A DNA stretch of 55,516 bases from the NCBI GenBank assembly GCA_028277985.1, contig JANQFG010000206.1, positions 1 through 55,516 on the forward strand. The letters are read 5' to 3'. Position numbers and translations under genes: made by a program. The stretch comes from a bacterium. Its GTDB lineage: Bacteria; Desulfobacterota; DSWW01. The notes under the pieces were generated by a model. It searched no databases. It had not been told where the DNA came from and saw only the letters and a list, made by a program, of their open reading frames with translations. Below are positions 7,816 to 16,362 of the stretch, piece by piece (within the stretch, counting starts at the first letter, position 1; every line of letters begins with the position of its first letter).

Positions 7816-9261
7816 ATGTCGTCGACACGTTGGAACAGAACCTTTGATGTCCTTCTGGTTCAGCCGGCACAAGGCGAGTTCGTCCGCGGCCGTATCTTCG
7901 AGCCTGGGGTGGAAATCCCGCTGAACCTGACCTGCCTCGCCGCCTACCTGGAGCAAGCCCATCGGATCCGTACCGAGATCCTGGATCTTCGCCTACATGA
8001 GGATCCCCGCGCGGTGCTGCGCGACGTGATGGAAACGTATCGCTTTTCGGTCGTCGGGATCAGTGCCCATTCGAGCGAAATCGAGAACGGCGGCAAGGTG
8101 GCCCATTACATCAAGGAACACCGGCCCGAGATCCCCGTGGTCGTAGGAGGACACCACGCTTCTGCCGTGCCCCGGGAGACCCTGTCGGAGTATCCGGCAT
8201 TCGACTATCTCATCCAGGGGGAAGGTGAGCGCAGCTTCGCCGCATTCGTCCAGGCCTATCTGGCAGGAGAAGATCTCGACACGCTGCGAGGTCTGGCCTA
8301 CCGGTCAGAGGAAGGGATCCGGGTCAATCCGCATGAGGAACTCATCGACGACCTGGATCAGCTTCCCCTCACCGCCCGGGAGAAGATCGATATGGGGCGG
8401 TATCAGCCAAAACCGGCAACAGGCAATTTTCTGAGGCTCCCCTCAACAGGAATCATGGCCAGCAGGGGATGTCCTTTTGCGTGTGCGTATTGCAGCAAGG
8501 GCGTCTGGCATCGTTCGTTGCGGTTTCGTTCGCCGGAGAATGTGGTTCGCGAAATCGAATCCTGCATCGAACGGTACAGAACCTACGATTTCCGGTTCTA
8601 TGACGATGCCCTGACCAGCCCCTCGTGGGATCTTTCCCTTTTTTGTAGCCTCCTGCTGAACAACCGGATTCGAATCAGTTGGAACTGTTACAGCCGCGTG
8701 GATCAGGTTGACGAAGAGAAGCTGCGATTGATGAAAGAGGCCGGCTGCTATCACATCAAATACGGGGTGGAATTCGGCACGGACAAGGCCTTGCGTTTGA
8801 GCCGGAAGAATACCACCCTGGAGCAGGCGCGAAGGGCCGTCGAGATCACCAAGAAGGCGGGCATCGAATGCAAGGCGAGTTTCATCTTCGGGATTCCAGG
8901 GGAAACCGAAGAGGACTGCGAAGATACCCTTGCTTTCGCTCTCGAGCTTTCTCCGGATCTGGCCAGTTTCTACCCCTTCGACCTCTTCCCCGGGAGCCTT
9001 TTTCACAGGACGGCCCAGAAAGACTCTGGCAAACATGCGCGTGAAACGCTGCCGAGAGAGGTCACCGAACGCATCACCCGAAAGGCATACTACCGTTTCT
9101 ACTGCCGCCCCCGGTATGTATGGCAGCGAGGCAAGAAGATTCTCAGGCATCCGAAGCGGGAGCTTCTGGTTCTGGCCGACGGGCTGAGGCTCTTCGGGAG
9201 GTCGCTGGTGAGATCCTTGCTGGGGCAGGGAGCCAACAAGGCCGCGAGCGGGGATGCCTGA
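7816..9261 (+). CDS. B12-binding radical SAM protein
   Basis: Second cobalamin-dependent radical SAM enzyme in this region, 481 aa. N-terminal B12-binding domain (roughly 1-150; VVGISAHSSEIENG, VVVGGHHASAV, YLIQGEGERSF). Radical SAM barrel with CPFACAYC cysteines at about 219, 223 and 226, a downstream GVEFGTDKALRLSRK stretch and IFGIPGETEEDC, which are SAM-contact elements of the family. GGGAG precedes the ATG at 7816. It is only modestly similar to the radical SAM protein at the left edge (different length, same architecture). Its position between a GT2 and the glycosylphosphotransferase suggests modification of a glycan or its lipid carrier, which is inference. Confidence 0.88.
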   Translation: MSSTRWNRTFDVLLVQPAQGEFVRGRIFEPGVEIPLNLTCLAAYLEQAHRIRTEILDLRLHEDPRAVLRDVMETYRFSVVGISAHSSEIENGGKVAHYIKEHRPEIPVVVGGHHASAVPRETLSEYPAFDYLIQGEGERSFAAFVQAYLAGEDLDTLRGLAYRSEEGIRVNPHEELIDDLDQLPLTAREKIDMGRYQPKPATGNFLRLPSTGIMASRGCPFACAYCSKGVWHRSLRFRSPENVVREIESCIERYRTYDFRFYDDALTSPSWDLSLFCSLLLNNRIRISWNCYSRVDQVDEEKLRLMKEAGCYHIKYGVEFGTDKALRLSRKNTTLEQARRAVEITKKAGIECKASFIFGIPGETEEDCEDTLAFALELSPDLASFYPFDLFPGSLFHRTAQKDSGKHARETLPREVTERITRKAYYRFYCRPRYVWQRGKKILRHPKRELLVLADGLRLFGRSLVRSLLGQGANKAASGDA

Positions 9262-9367
9262 CAGGAAATTTCCTCGATTCTGTGCTAATCTCGTGTCCAC
9301 AGTTCGAGAGCAGCCAAAGGGACACGGGCCTTGTGACAACGATCTCCCCCTGAAAACGATTTTGCAT

Positions 9368-10894
9368 ATGATGGATACGACGCCCCCACTCTCGACCGAT
9401 TCGGGCTCTGCCGAGCCGAAAGAAGACGAACGTCCGGAGCACTCATCTCCGGCCCGGAGCAGGCCCGCACGGCAGAAGCCGCGGCAGAACGGTTTCTTTC
9501 GCAAGTACTATGTCGGCATCGCCACATCCGCCGAGCTCCTGATGGACATCCTGTCCATTGCCGCCTCTCTTCTGATCGGCTATTCGATCTACCCGCTGAT
9601 TCACGGAAGCGTGGACCCCCGAACGGATATCTATCTGAGGCTGGGGTTCGTGGCCGTCGTGGGGGGCATCCTCATTTTCGAGAGAATGGGACTCTACAAG
9701 AAACAGATGAGCCTGATGAACGTGGATGAGATCCGCAAGATCATCCGGGGAGTGTTCTTCCTTGCTCTCGTTCTCTTCGCCTACTCCTTTTACGTAAAGA
9801 TCGACCATTCCCGAATGATCCTCACCTATTCGATCATCATCATGCTGGTTCTGGTATTCGCTGAACGAATGATGTTTTACAAGCTCCACCAGGTCTTTCA
9901 CCTTCGGGGGGCCACCCTCCACCGGATCGTCATTTTCGGGGCAGGAGAAGCAGGACGCCTGCTCTATCAGAGGATCTGCCAATCCCCGAAGCTCGGATAC
10001 CAGGCCGTGGCCTTCTTCGACGAAGATCTGGGCCGGCTCGAAAGGACCCGGGAGTGGCTCCGGCCGGCCCCCCCGAACCTCCCCCTGTTCATGTGGCGAA
10101 AGGAGGACCTCGTTTCGCTGATCGAGTCCCAGGAAGTGGACGAGATACTCATTGCCTGGCCATCCCGGACTCCGGAACGATTGCGGGAGATCATGGACCT
10201 GTGTCAGGAGATGCACGTCAAATTCAGCTATATCCCCTATCTTCACGGGTACTTCATGGAGCAGGTGCGAGTGGTGGATTTTGATGGGATTCCCCTGATC
10301 GTGGCCGACAGGATCCGGATCAGCAGAGCGGATGAATTCTCGAAGAGACTGTTCGATCTGACGATGAGCCTCATCTCCCTCCTCGTCCTTTCCCCTGTCT
10401 TCCTCGTAGCGGCCATCGCCATCCGGCTGGACACCGTCGGCCCTGTTTTCTTCAAACAGACTCGGGTGGGGAGAAACGGGAAGAGATTCGAAATATACAA
10501 GTTCCGTACGATGCATGCCGAGAGTCCGGCCTACATGAACTCTCCAAGATCTCACAAGGACGACCGTATCACACGAGTGGGGAGGGTTCTCAGGCTCACG
10601 AGCCTGGATGAGCTGCCTCAGCTCATCAATGTCCTGAAGGGAGAAATGAGCCTGGTGGGGCCCAGACCCGAGATGCCCTTCATTACGGAAACCTACAACG
10701 AGCTGCAGAGGGAACGACTCCGGGTCAAACCAGGGATCACCGGGCTCTGGCAGATCAGCGCCGACCGAGAACGGGCGATTCACGAGAACATATCGTATGA
10801 TATCTACTACATCGAGAACCGCTCTCTGCTGCTGGATGTAGCGATCCTTGTCCGGACGATCGTCTCGGCGGTCTTTTCGATGAAGACCCATTGA
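9368..10894 (+). CDS. Exopolysaccharide polyprenyl glycosylphosphotransferase
   Basis: Initiating sugar-1-phosphate transferase that loads the first sugar onto undecaprenyl phosphate. Four or five N-terminal membrane segments, a central Rossmann-like domain (IVIFGAGEAGRLLYQRI), then the bacterial sugar transferase catalytic domain: the re-entrant helix region RLFDLTMSLISLLVLSP, VFFKQTRVGRNG, FEIYKFRTM, LDELPQLINVLKGEMSLVGP and RPEMPF, KPGITGLWQ. I chose the ATG at 9368. An upstream ATG at 9254 overlaps the previous stop, but the extra 38 residues look non-homologous. It likely starts assembly of the polymer made by the adjacent transferases. WcaJ/PssY-type; sugar unknown. Confidence 0.9.
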   Translation: MMDTTPPLSTDSGSAEPKEDERPEHSSPARSRPARQKPRQNGFFRKYYVGIATSAELLMDILSIAASLLIGYSIYPLIHGSVDPRTDIYLRLGFVAVVGGILIFERMGLYKKQMSLMNVDEIRKIIRGVFFLALVLFAYSFYVKIDHSRMILTYSIIIMLVLVFAERMMFYKLHQVFHLRGATLHRIVIFGAGEAGRLLYQRICQSPKLGYQAVAFFDEDLGRLERTREWLRPAPPNLPLFMWRKEDLVSLIESQEVDEILIAWPSRTPERLREIMDLCQEMHVKFSYIPYLHGYFMEQVRVVDFDGIPLIVADRIRISRADEFSKRLFDLTMSLISLLVLSPVFLVAAIAIRLDTVGPVFFKQTRVGRNGKRFEIYKFRTMHAESPAYMNSPRSHKDDRITRVGRVLRLTSLDELPQLINVLKGEMSLVGPRPEMPFITETYNELQRERLRVKPGITGLWQISADRERAIHENISYDIYYIENRSLLLDVAILVRTIVSAVFSMKTH

Positions 10895-10930
10895 AGACGG
10901 TCCCGCCTGCGGATGCGATAGGAGAACCCC

Positions 10931-12085
10931 ATGAGAACGACGCACGGGAGAAGAAGGGCGGCAAGCCTGGCAGCCATCTTCTGCCTGCTTCTGGCAGCAG
11001 TCGCCCTGGTCGGATGCGAAAAGGAGAAACCCGCTCAGCAGCCGGGCCAGGAGGAGGCGAAGGACCCGAGCGCCCGGACATCTCCCACTTCGGAGGAGGA
11101 CTCCCCAGGGCCTGCCTCCGACACGGTCGCAGTGCCCGCGCCCAGGCAGCCGAAGATCCGGTTCGATCGACCGGATCACGACTTCGGCGAAGTCGAGGCA
11201 GGGGATGAAGTCGCACACGTCTTTTCCTTCCGGAACGAGGGGAACGCGCCACTCACCGTAGGCAAGGTCCTCACCAGTTGCGGCTGCACAGCGGCGCTCG
11301 TTTCGGAACAGGAGATCCCGCCGGAAGGTACGGGAGAAATCAAGGTCACCTTTCAAGCCAAAGGCCTTCAGGGGGCCGTGAAGAAGGGCCTGACCGTGGA
11401 GAGCAACGATCCGGAGGACCCGCTCGTTCGCCTCACGATAGGTGGAAACGTGTTGTCCGAGGTCAGGGTGGAGCCGCGCTACCTGGATTGGAGAACCCTT
11501 CGGCCGGGAAACACGCCCCCGCCGAAGAAGCTGACGATCCGCTTTCTCAGGGGGAGGGGCCTTCGCCTGGAGAGGATTCAATCCGAAAGCCCCTCCGTGG
11601 TGCTCACGAAGACGTCCGAAGAAGAGAACAAGCTGGTCTACTCGGTTGCATTGGCGGAAGACCTGCCCACCGGCAGATTCACCGGCAGGATCACCATCCG
11701 ATCGAACAGCGAAAGGGTGCCCGAGGTACACGTTCCGTTTCAGGGCCAGGTGCAGGGGAACGTAAAGGTGGTCCCTCACATTCTCTCATTGGGCAGGATC
11801 GAGCCGGGAAAGCCGTTGATACGCCATTTGCGAGTCTCGAAAACGGCAGACCGGGACTTCACCGTCCAAAAGGTCAAGGCGACCTCCGGTGCGATCGCCA
11901 CCGAGATCCATGAAGAGAAGGAGGGGACGCGTTTCCGGATCAAGGTTACGTACAACCCGGCAAACGAGGCGGGAGGCAGGATCGCGGAGCGCATCACGAT
12001 TCTCGTGAACGACGGGCAGGATGGCTTTCTAGAGGTGCCCGTATACGGCACGATGGAAGAAGTGGCCGAGAAGCCGGTCGGATGA
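10931..12085 (+). CDS. DUF1573-domain lipoprotein
   Basis: Exported lipoprotein, 384 aa. The signal peptide ends in LVGCEKEK, followed by a Pro/Glu-rich linker to about residue 75. The DUF1573 (HYDIN/ASH-type immunoglobulin-like) unit follows, with FGEVEAGDEV, FSFRNEGNAPLTV and the typical TSCGCTAA cysteine pair. The rest contains two further beta-sandwich repeats (LDWRTLRPG, LSLGRIEPGKP). AGGAGA precedes the ATG. It follows the glycosylphosphotransferase by 36 bp on the same strand. Function is unknown; a structural or binding role at the envelope is likely. It ends 8 bp from the convergent ferritin-like gene. Confidence 0.85.
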   Translation: MRTTHGRRRAASLAAIFCLLLAAVALVGCEKEKPAQQPGQEEAKDPSARTSPTSEEDSPGPASDTVAVPAPRQPKIRFDRPDHDFGEVEAGDEVAHVFSFRNEGNAPLTVGKVLTSCGCTAALVSEQEIPPEGTGEIKVTFQAKGLQGAVKKGLTVESNDPEDPLVRLTIGGNVLSEVRVEPRYLDWRTLRPGNTPPPKKLTIRFLRGRGLRLERIQSESPSVVLTKTSEEENKLVYSVALAEDLPTGRFTGRITIRSNSERVPEVHVPFQGQVQGNVKVVPHILSLGRIEPGKPLIRHLRVSKTADRDFTVQKVKATSGAIATEIHEEKEGTRFRIKVTYNPANEAGGRIAERITILVNDGQDGFLEVPVYGTMEEVAEKPVG

Positions 12086-12093
12086 GCTCAAAT

Positions 12094-12996
12094 CTAGTGG
12101 TCTCTAAGCTTCTCCCTTGACGATTCTTCGAGGACTTCACGCACGGCCCGGCGTATCTCGTTTATGGTCGAGGGCTTGAGCAGGAAGGTAATTTCGTTTC
12201 TTTCGAAGAAAGCTAGGTCCTCGGATCGCGGATCCGCCGTAAAGAACAGGAAGCGTTCTGCAGCGGTCGGATCCTGCCGAACCGCCTGTGTGTAGAATTC
12301 GATCCCGTTCATCACAGGCATGTTCAGATCGGAGATGATCAGATCGAAGTACTTCCGCGAGGTTTTTTCAAACCCCTCTTTACCGTCCTGGGCGGTCTCG
12401 ACCTCTGCATCCATCCCGAGGACGGATGCGAGCATCTCCACGATCGGAGGGCTGTCGTCCACCACGAGGATCGAGGTTTCCCAGACGGAGGGTAGGACTC
12501 CCATCTCGTCCAGTATCGCCGGATGCCTCGATTTGATGAATCCCTCCAGTTTTTCCCTGTGTTGCTGCAGCTTTGCCGCTGCATGCTGGAATTCTTTTCC
12601 TGCATTCTTCAGTGCATTGACTACGTAGAGGAAGAGATCATTCCATTCCGAGTACTCACAGGCAACGATGCAGCGCAAGAGGTCCTCTTCCGACGGGTCT
12701 TCTTGTGAGAGCCGTTCGCAGTTCATCGAGAACTGCCGCTCCACCTTCTCCATCGTCTCTTTGTCCAGGGTGATCGCGGCCTCCGTCTCCAACCTGTTCT
12801 TGTGAAGGTAGTCGGCAGCCCTTGCCATGACCTCCGCATGCCAGGCCTCGTCATCGGCAAAGCTCCTGAGGAAGGGTCCGAACCCCTGATGATTGTCCCC
12901 GAATCGAACGGCCGCGGATCGATAGAGGTTTTCGGCCCTCTTCTCCACGTGAATGAGCCAGTTCACGATCTCTTCTATAGGAAGTGACTCCCCCAT
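12094..12996 (-). CDS. Ferritin-like domain fused to response-regulator receiver
   Basis: Two-domain protein of about 300 aa. Residues about 5-165 are a helical ferritin/rubrerythrin-like bundle with candidate diiron ligands (EKRAENLY, DDEAWHAE with ExxH, EYSEWNDLF). Residues about 175-300 are a receiver domain: ILVVDDSPP acidic pocket, phosphoacceptor Asp in LIISDLNMPVMNG, and conserved Lys in FLLKPS. There is no output domain after the receiver. The ATG at 12996 is preceded by AGGATCAGG; a longer frame to 13050 exists but the extra residues look non-coding. It could be an oxygen or iron-responsive phosphorelay element. No partner kinase lies nearby. Confidence 0.82.
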   Translation of the reverse strand: MGESLPIEEIVNWLIHVEKRAENLYRSAAVRFGDNHQGFGPFLRSFADDEAWHAEVMARAADYLHKNRLETEAAITLDKETMEKVERQFSMNCERLSQEDPSEEDLLRCIVACEYSEWNDLFLYVVNALKNAGKEFQHAAAKLQQHREKLEGFIKSRHPAILDEMGVLPSVWETSILVVDDSPPIVEMLASVLGMDAEVETAQDGKEGFEKTSRKYFDLIISDLNMPVMNGIEFYTQAVRQDPTAAERFLFFTADPRSEDLAFFERNEITFLLKPSTINEIRRAVREVLEESSREKLRDH

Positions 12997-13148
12997 GCCT
13001 GATCCTGTCACTCGAGGTTTTGCAAACGTTTGTATATTTATGATGAACAAGAAGGCCCATAAGGTTCATTCAACCCCCTTGCCACCTCGCCGACCGACTG
13101 TTAGACTCGGGCGCGTCGAAAGCCACCACTCTTTTCGAGGACAACGAA

Positions 13149-14444
13149 ATGACCGAAGTTCCACTATCTTCACGGGAAGGTACAAGCAAGACTGGGTCCC
13201 AAGAAAAGGGACGGTCGGACATTGTATCCAGGCTGCGAGACCTATGGATCGCCCATGACCGAACGGTTCTGCAGATCGCGATCCTGGTTATGTTCTCTGC
13301 TGCCGTCGTGTGGCTGGCATACGAATTCTACAGGCTGCTCTGGCAGCCCGACCGGATAGGCCCCTTCTCGATACACCCCGGCGCCATTGACCTCCGACTG
13401 CGACACAATGACGTTCATCGTTGGTTTTCCGGCGAGATGATCTATACGGTCGGACGGCCGGTTCCCTACCCTCCGGCTTCCCTGGTCACGCTCTGGATCT
13501 TTCTTGGATGGCTGGAATTCACGCCTGTCGTCTGGTTCTGGGCCGCCACCACGGTGGCCATGCTAGGCTGGCTGGTCTATCTGAGTGTTCGGGAGAGCCT
13601 TGCGGACACGACTCTCGAGCGGCTCTTCGTCGCCCTCATACCCCTTTCCATGTACGCCACCGGGGCCACCATAGGCAACGGCCAGCTCATGACCCACCTG
13701 TTACCTGCACTCGTTGCAGGGTTGTGCTTGGTGGCCTCGGGGCGACGCGAATGGTCGACAGATCTGCTGGCTGCGGCTCTCGTATTGCTCTCGCTCGTCA
13801 AGCCGAGCGCTACGGCCCCCTTCTTCTGGATCTTTCTGTTCAGGCCGGAACGGATCCGCCCGGCCCTGCTGGTGTGCATCGCTTACGTTGCCTTCACCCT
13901 GTTCGCCGCCTCCTTCCAGGATGACAGTGTCTTCTACCTGATCAAGCAATGGCTGGGCAGGGCGAGAGGAAACTCCATCTATGGCAGTGAGCACTGGAGC
14001 AGTTGGGACCTCCACGTCCTCATGGGTGCGCTCGGGTTGAGGGAAAGGGTGATAGCCGGATCGCTGCTGGTCCTCGGCGGCCTCGGGCTGTGGACCTTTC
14101 TGCATCGCCGGATCGACCTTTGGATCCTCATGGGCGTGTCGGCAATCGTGGCCCGTCTATGGACCTACCATGGATGGTATGACGACCTGCTGCTCCTGCC
14201 GCCCATGATCGCCCTGTTCCGATGGATGAAGCGACGGGCAGAGGTGGATGGACCCGCCCTTCTGGCCGGGGCACTTCTGGGGATGACCCTTGTCTCGACG
14301 ATCGCGCCCGGCGGACTCTATCTTCTGCCCCCACCCTTTAAGGAGATCTATGTCAAGGCGCAGGCCGTGATCTGGCTCTTCGACCTTGCCTTCCTGCTCG
14401 TAATCGCCCGCTCCGACAGAAAGACAGAGGCCTCCGTCCCCTGA
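13149..14444 (+). CDS. GT87/DUF2029-type polytopic mannosyltransferase
   Basis: Membrane glycosyltransferase-like protein, 431 aa, with about ten hydrophobic helices after a soluble N-terminus of about 35 residues. The first periplasmic loop contains DLRLRHNDVHRWFSGEMIY, then PVPYPPASL, the pattern of polyprenyl-phosphate-mannose-dependent alpha-mannosyltransferases (Asp as catalytic base). TYHGWYDDLLLLPP near the C-terminus also fits. GAGGAC precedes the ATG. The gene stands alone between an oppositely oriented ferritin-like gene and the convergent acyl-CoA ligase. Acceptor unknown. Confidence 0.78.
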   Translation: MTEVPLSSREGTSKTGSQEKGRSDIVSRLRDLWIAHDRTVLQIAILVMFSAAVVWLAYEFYRLLWQPDRIGPFSIHPGAIDLRLRHNDVHRWFSGEMIYTVGRPVPYPPASLVTLWIFLGWLEFTPVVWFWAATTVAMLGWLVYLSVRESLADTTLERLFVALIPLSMYATGATIGNGQLMTHLLPALVAGLCLVASGRREWSTDLLAAALVLLSLVKPSATAPFFWIFLFRPERIRPALLVCIAYVAFTLFAASFQDDSVFYLIKQWLGRARGNSIYGSEHWSSWDLHVLMGALGLRERVIAGSLLVLGGLGLWTFLHRRIDLWILMGVSAIVARLWTYHGWYDDLLLLPPMIALFRWMKRRAEVDGPALLAGALLGMTLVSTIAPGGLYLLPPPFKEIYVKAQAVIWLFDLAFLLVIARSDRKTEASVP

Positions 14445-14524
14445 CAGCACCGCGGCGGACATCGGCACCCTAGCCCGGCGGATAGGCACTGCATCCTTCG
14501 GCACCGAGCGTTTCGTATTCTTCC

Positions 14525-16339
14525 TCACTCCACAAGAAAGAGTCTTTCGATCTCTTCGCCGTACCGTTTGCTCACCTCCCGGCGCTTGAGCTTGAGTGTG
14601 GGCGTAAGGATCCCGTTTTCGGGTGTGAACGGCTCGGCGATGATTAACGTCTTCTTCGGGACCTCGTACGACGCGAACTGCCCGCAACACTTCTCTATCT
14701 CCGACAGAAACAGCGCCTTCACCTCCCTCGCCTCGACCAGTTTGTCGGGATCGGTGGAGGAAATCCCGTTTGTCATGGCCCAAGGTGCCAGGGCAGGAAA
14801 GTCAGGCACGACAATCGCAACGTTGTAGGGCCGGTTCGCCCCTTCGACCATAATGTTGTCCACGTAGGGGGAGAGCTTGATCGCCTCCTCGATTCCGGAC
14901 GGGAACACGTACTTTCCGTTATCCAGCTTGTACTGCTCCTTGATCCGACCTGTGACATAGAGGTAACCATCCTCGTCCAGCCGGCCCCGGTCACCCGTAG
15001 CGAGACCTCCGTCCGGGCGCAAGACCTCTGTCGTCTTCTCCGGCAGGTTCTGATATCCGGCCATCAGGTTGGGCCCATAGGCAATGATCTCGCCGTCCTT
15101 ATTGTGCTCGCCTGTGTGGTTTCGATCGATCGTGACCGAACACCCTGGAAGCGGGCGCCCCACGCTGCCCGGCCGTTTGTCCTCCGGCCTCGACAGCGTG
15201 TGAGCCGAGATCTCGGTCATTCCCCAGGCCTGGTAGATCCGGATGCCGAGATCCTCGAAAAAGTGCTCTACCTCGGGATTTAGATGGGCCCCGGAACATA
15301 CCCCCACCCTGAGCCTTCCTCCGAACTGGTTCCGGACTCTTCTGAACACGAGTCGGTCTGCAAGGAGCAACTTCCATCGGTCGACCCATTTCCCTGCTCC
15401 GTCCCCCCTGCGTCGGCTGCGGGCGGCCTTCCGCCCCATGTCAAAGACCCGCCTTGCGAGTCCGCCCTTTTCCTCCATCGCTTTTTGGATACCATCATGG
15501 ACCCGGTTGAAAACCAGCGGTACCGCCGCGAGTACCGACGGTCTTACCAGCAACAGGTCGCTCAGGATCGTATCCTTCCTCTCGGCGAAACCGGCGGAGC
15601 CTCCGATCTGGATCAACAAGTGGAGCTCGACGAGCTGCCCGAATATGTGTGCGTAAGGCAGAAAGGACAGCGAGCGATCCTCGGGGCTGAGCACGTGCTC
15701 GACGGCCTGGCAGAGGGTCGAGGCGTTACTCGACAGACTGCCGTGGGTCATTTGGACACCCTTGGGGTTGCCAGTGGTTCCCGAGGTGTAAATGAGACTG
15801 GCGATGTCCGAGCCTCGAGGGTAGACCGAAGGGACTGGACTCCGCGACCCGATGCGTTCCAGATCGGCCATCGAGACTGCATCCGGACCCGCGTCTCCGT
15901 CGATCAGCACGATGCCTTCCAGGGCATCGATTTCCCGGTGAAAATCTCTGACCATCTCGAGGACTTCCTGCTTGGACACGATCAGGACCTTTGCCCCGGA
16001 GTCCTCCACGATGAAGCGCCAGATCCGGGGCAGTTCGGACTCGTACATGGCCACGAAACGACCTGCGAGCCCATAGGTCGCATAGCAGGCCACGGCCCAT
16101 TCCACCCGGTTGTTCGAGATGATGGCCACGCCGTCGCCGCTGCCCACGCCCAAACTCGCAAGGCCGGCCCGGAAGTTGTCGATTCGCTCTGCCACTTGCC
16201 TATAGGTGAGCCAGTCATAGCCGGTACCGGCCCGATTCTTGGTTCCGAACATCGGGTTGTTCGCGTGCTTTCGTGCCGATTCTTCGAAGATCGCCACCAG
16301 ATTGTCGTGGCAATCCGATTCCCGGTCCATCCTTTTCAT
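14525..16339 (-). CDS. Long-chain acyl-CoA synthetase (AMP-forming)
   Basis: ANL-family adenylating enzyme of 604 aa that activates fatty acids with ATP and CoA. Visible motifs: P-loop LIYTSGTTGNPKGVQMTHG, adenine-site YQAWGMTEISAH, TGDRGRLDEDGYLYVTGR with the hinge, and a C-terminal catalytic-lysine region ILTPTLKLKRREV. The long-chain/FadD15-like subgroup is suggested by KEQYKLDNGKYVFP. GGAAG precedes the ATG. It lies 23 bp downstream of the C45 lipoprotein gene, so the two are probably cotranscribed. The ligase could supply acyl-CoA for, or recycle fatty acid released by, the C45 enzyme; that link is inference. Confidence 0.93.
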   Translation of the reverse strand: MKRMDRESDCHDNLVAIFEESARKHANNPMFGTKNRAGTGYDWLTYRQVAERIDNFRAGLASLGVGSGDGVAIISNNRVEWAVACYATYGLAGRFVAMYESELPRIWRFIVEDSGAKVLIVSKQEVLEMVRDFHREIDALEGIVLIDGDAGPDAVSMADLERIGSRSPVPSVYPRGSDIASLIYTSGTTGNPKGVQMTHGSLSSNASTLCQAVEHVLSPEDRSLSFLPYAHIFGQLVELHLLIQIGGSAGFAERKDTILSDLLLVRPSVLAAVPLVFNRVHDGIQKAMEEKGGLARRVFDMGRKAARSRRRGDGAGKWVDRWKLLLADRLVFRRVRNQFGGRLRVGVCSGAHLNPEVEHFFEDLGIRIYQAWGMTEISAHTLSRPEDKRPGSVGRPLPGCSVTIDRNHTGEHNKDGEIIAYGPNLMAGYQNLPEKTTEVLRPDGGLATGDRGRLDEDGYLYVTGRIKEQYKLDNGKYVFPSGIEEAIKLSPYVDNIMVEGANRPYNVAIVVPDFPALAPWAMTNGISSTDPDKLVEAREVKALFLSEIEKCCGQFASYEVPKKTLIIAEPFTPENGILTPTLKLKRREVSKRYGEEIERLFLVE

Positions 16340-16362
16340 GTTTCTTCCATCGGAGTGAACGT

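Noticed and set aside
9443..11779. Long minus-strand open frame (778 codons) opposite the glycosylphosphotransferase and DUF1573 genes
   Set aside because: It lies antisense to two well-supported genes, has no family motifs, and reflects codon bias of GC-rich DNA.
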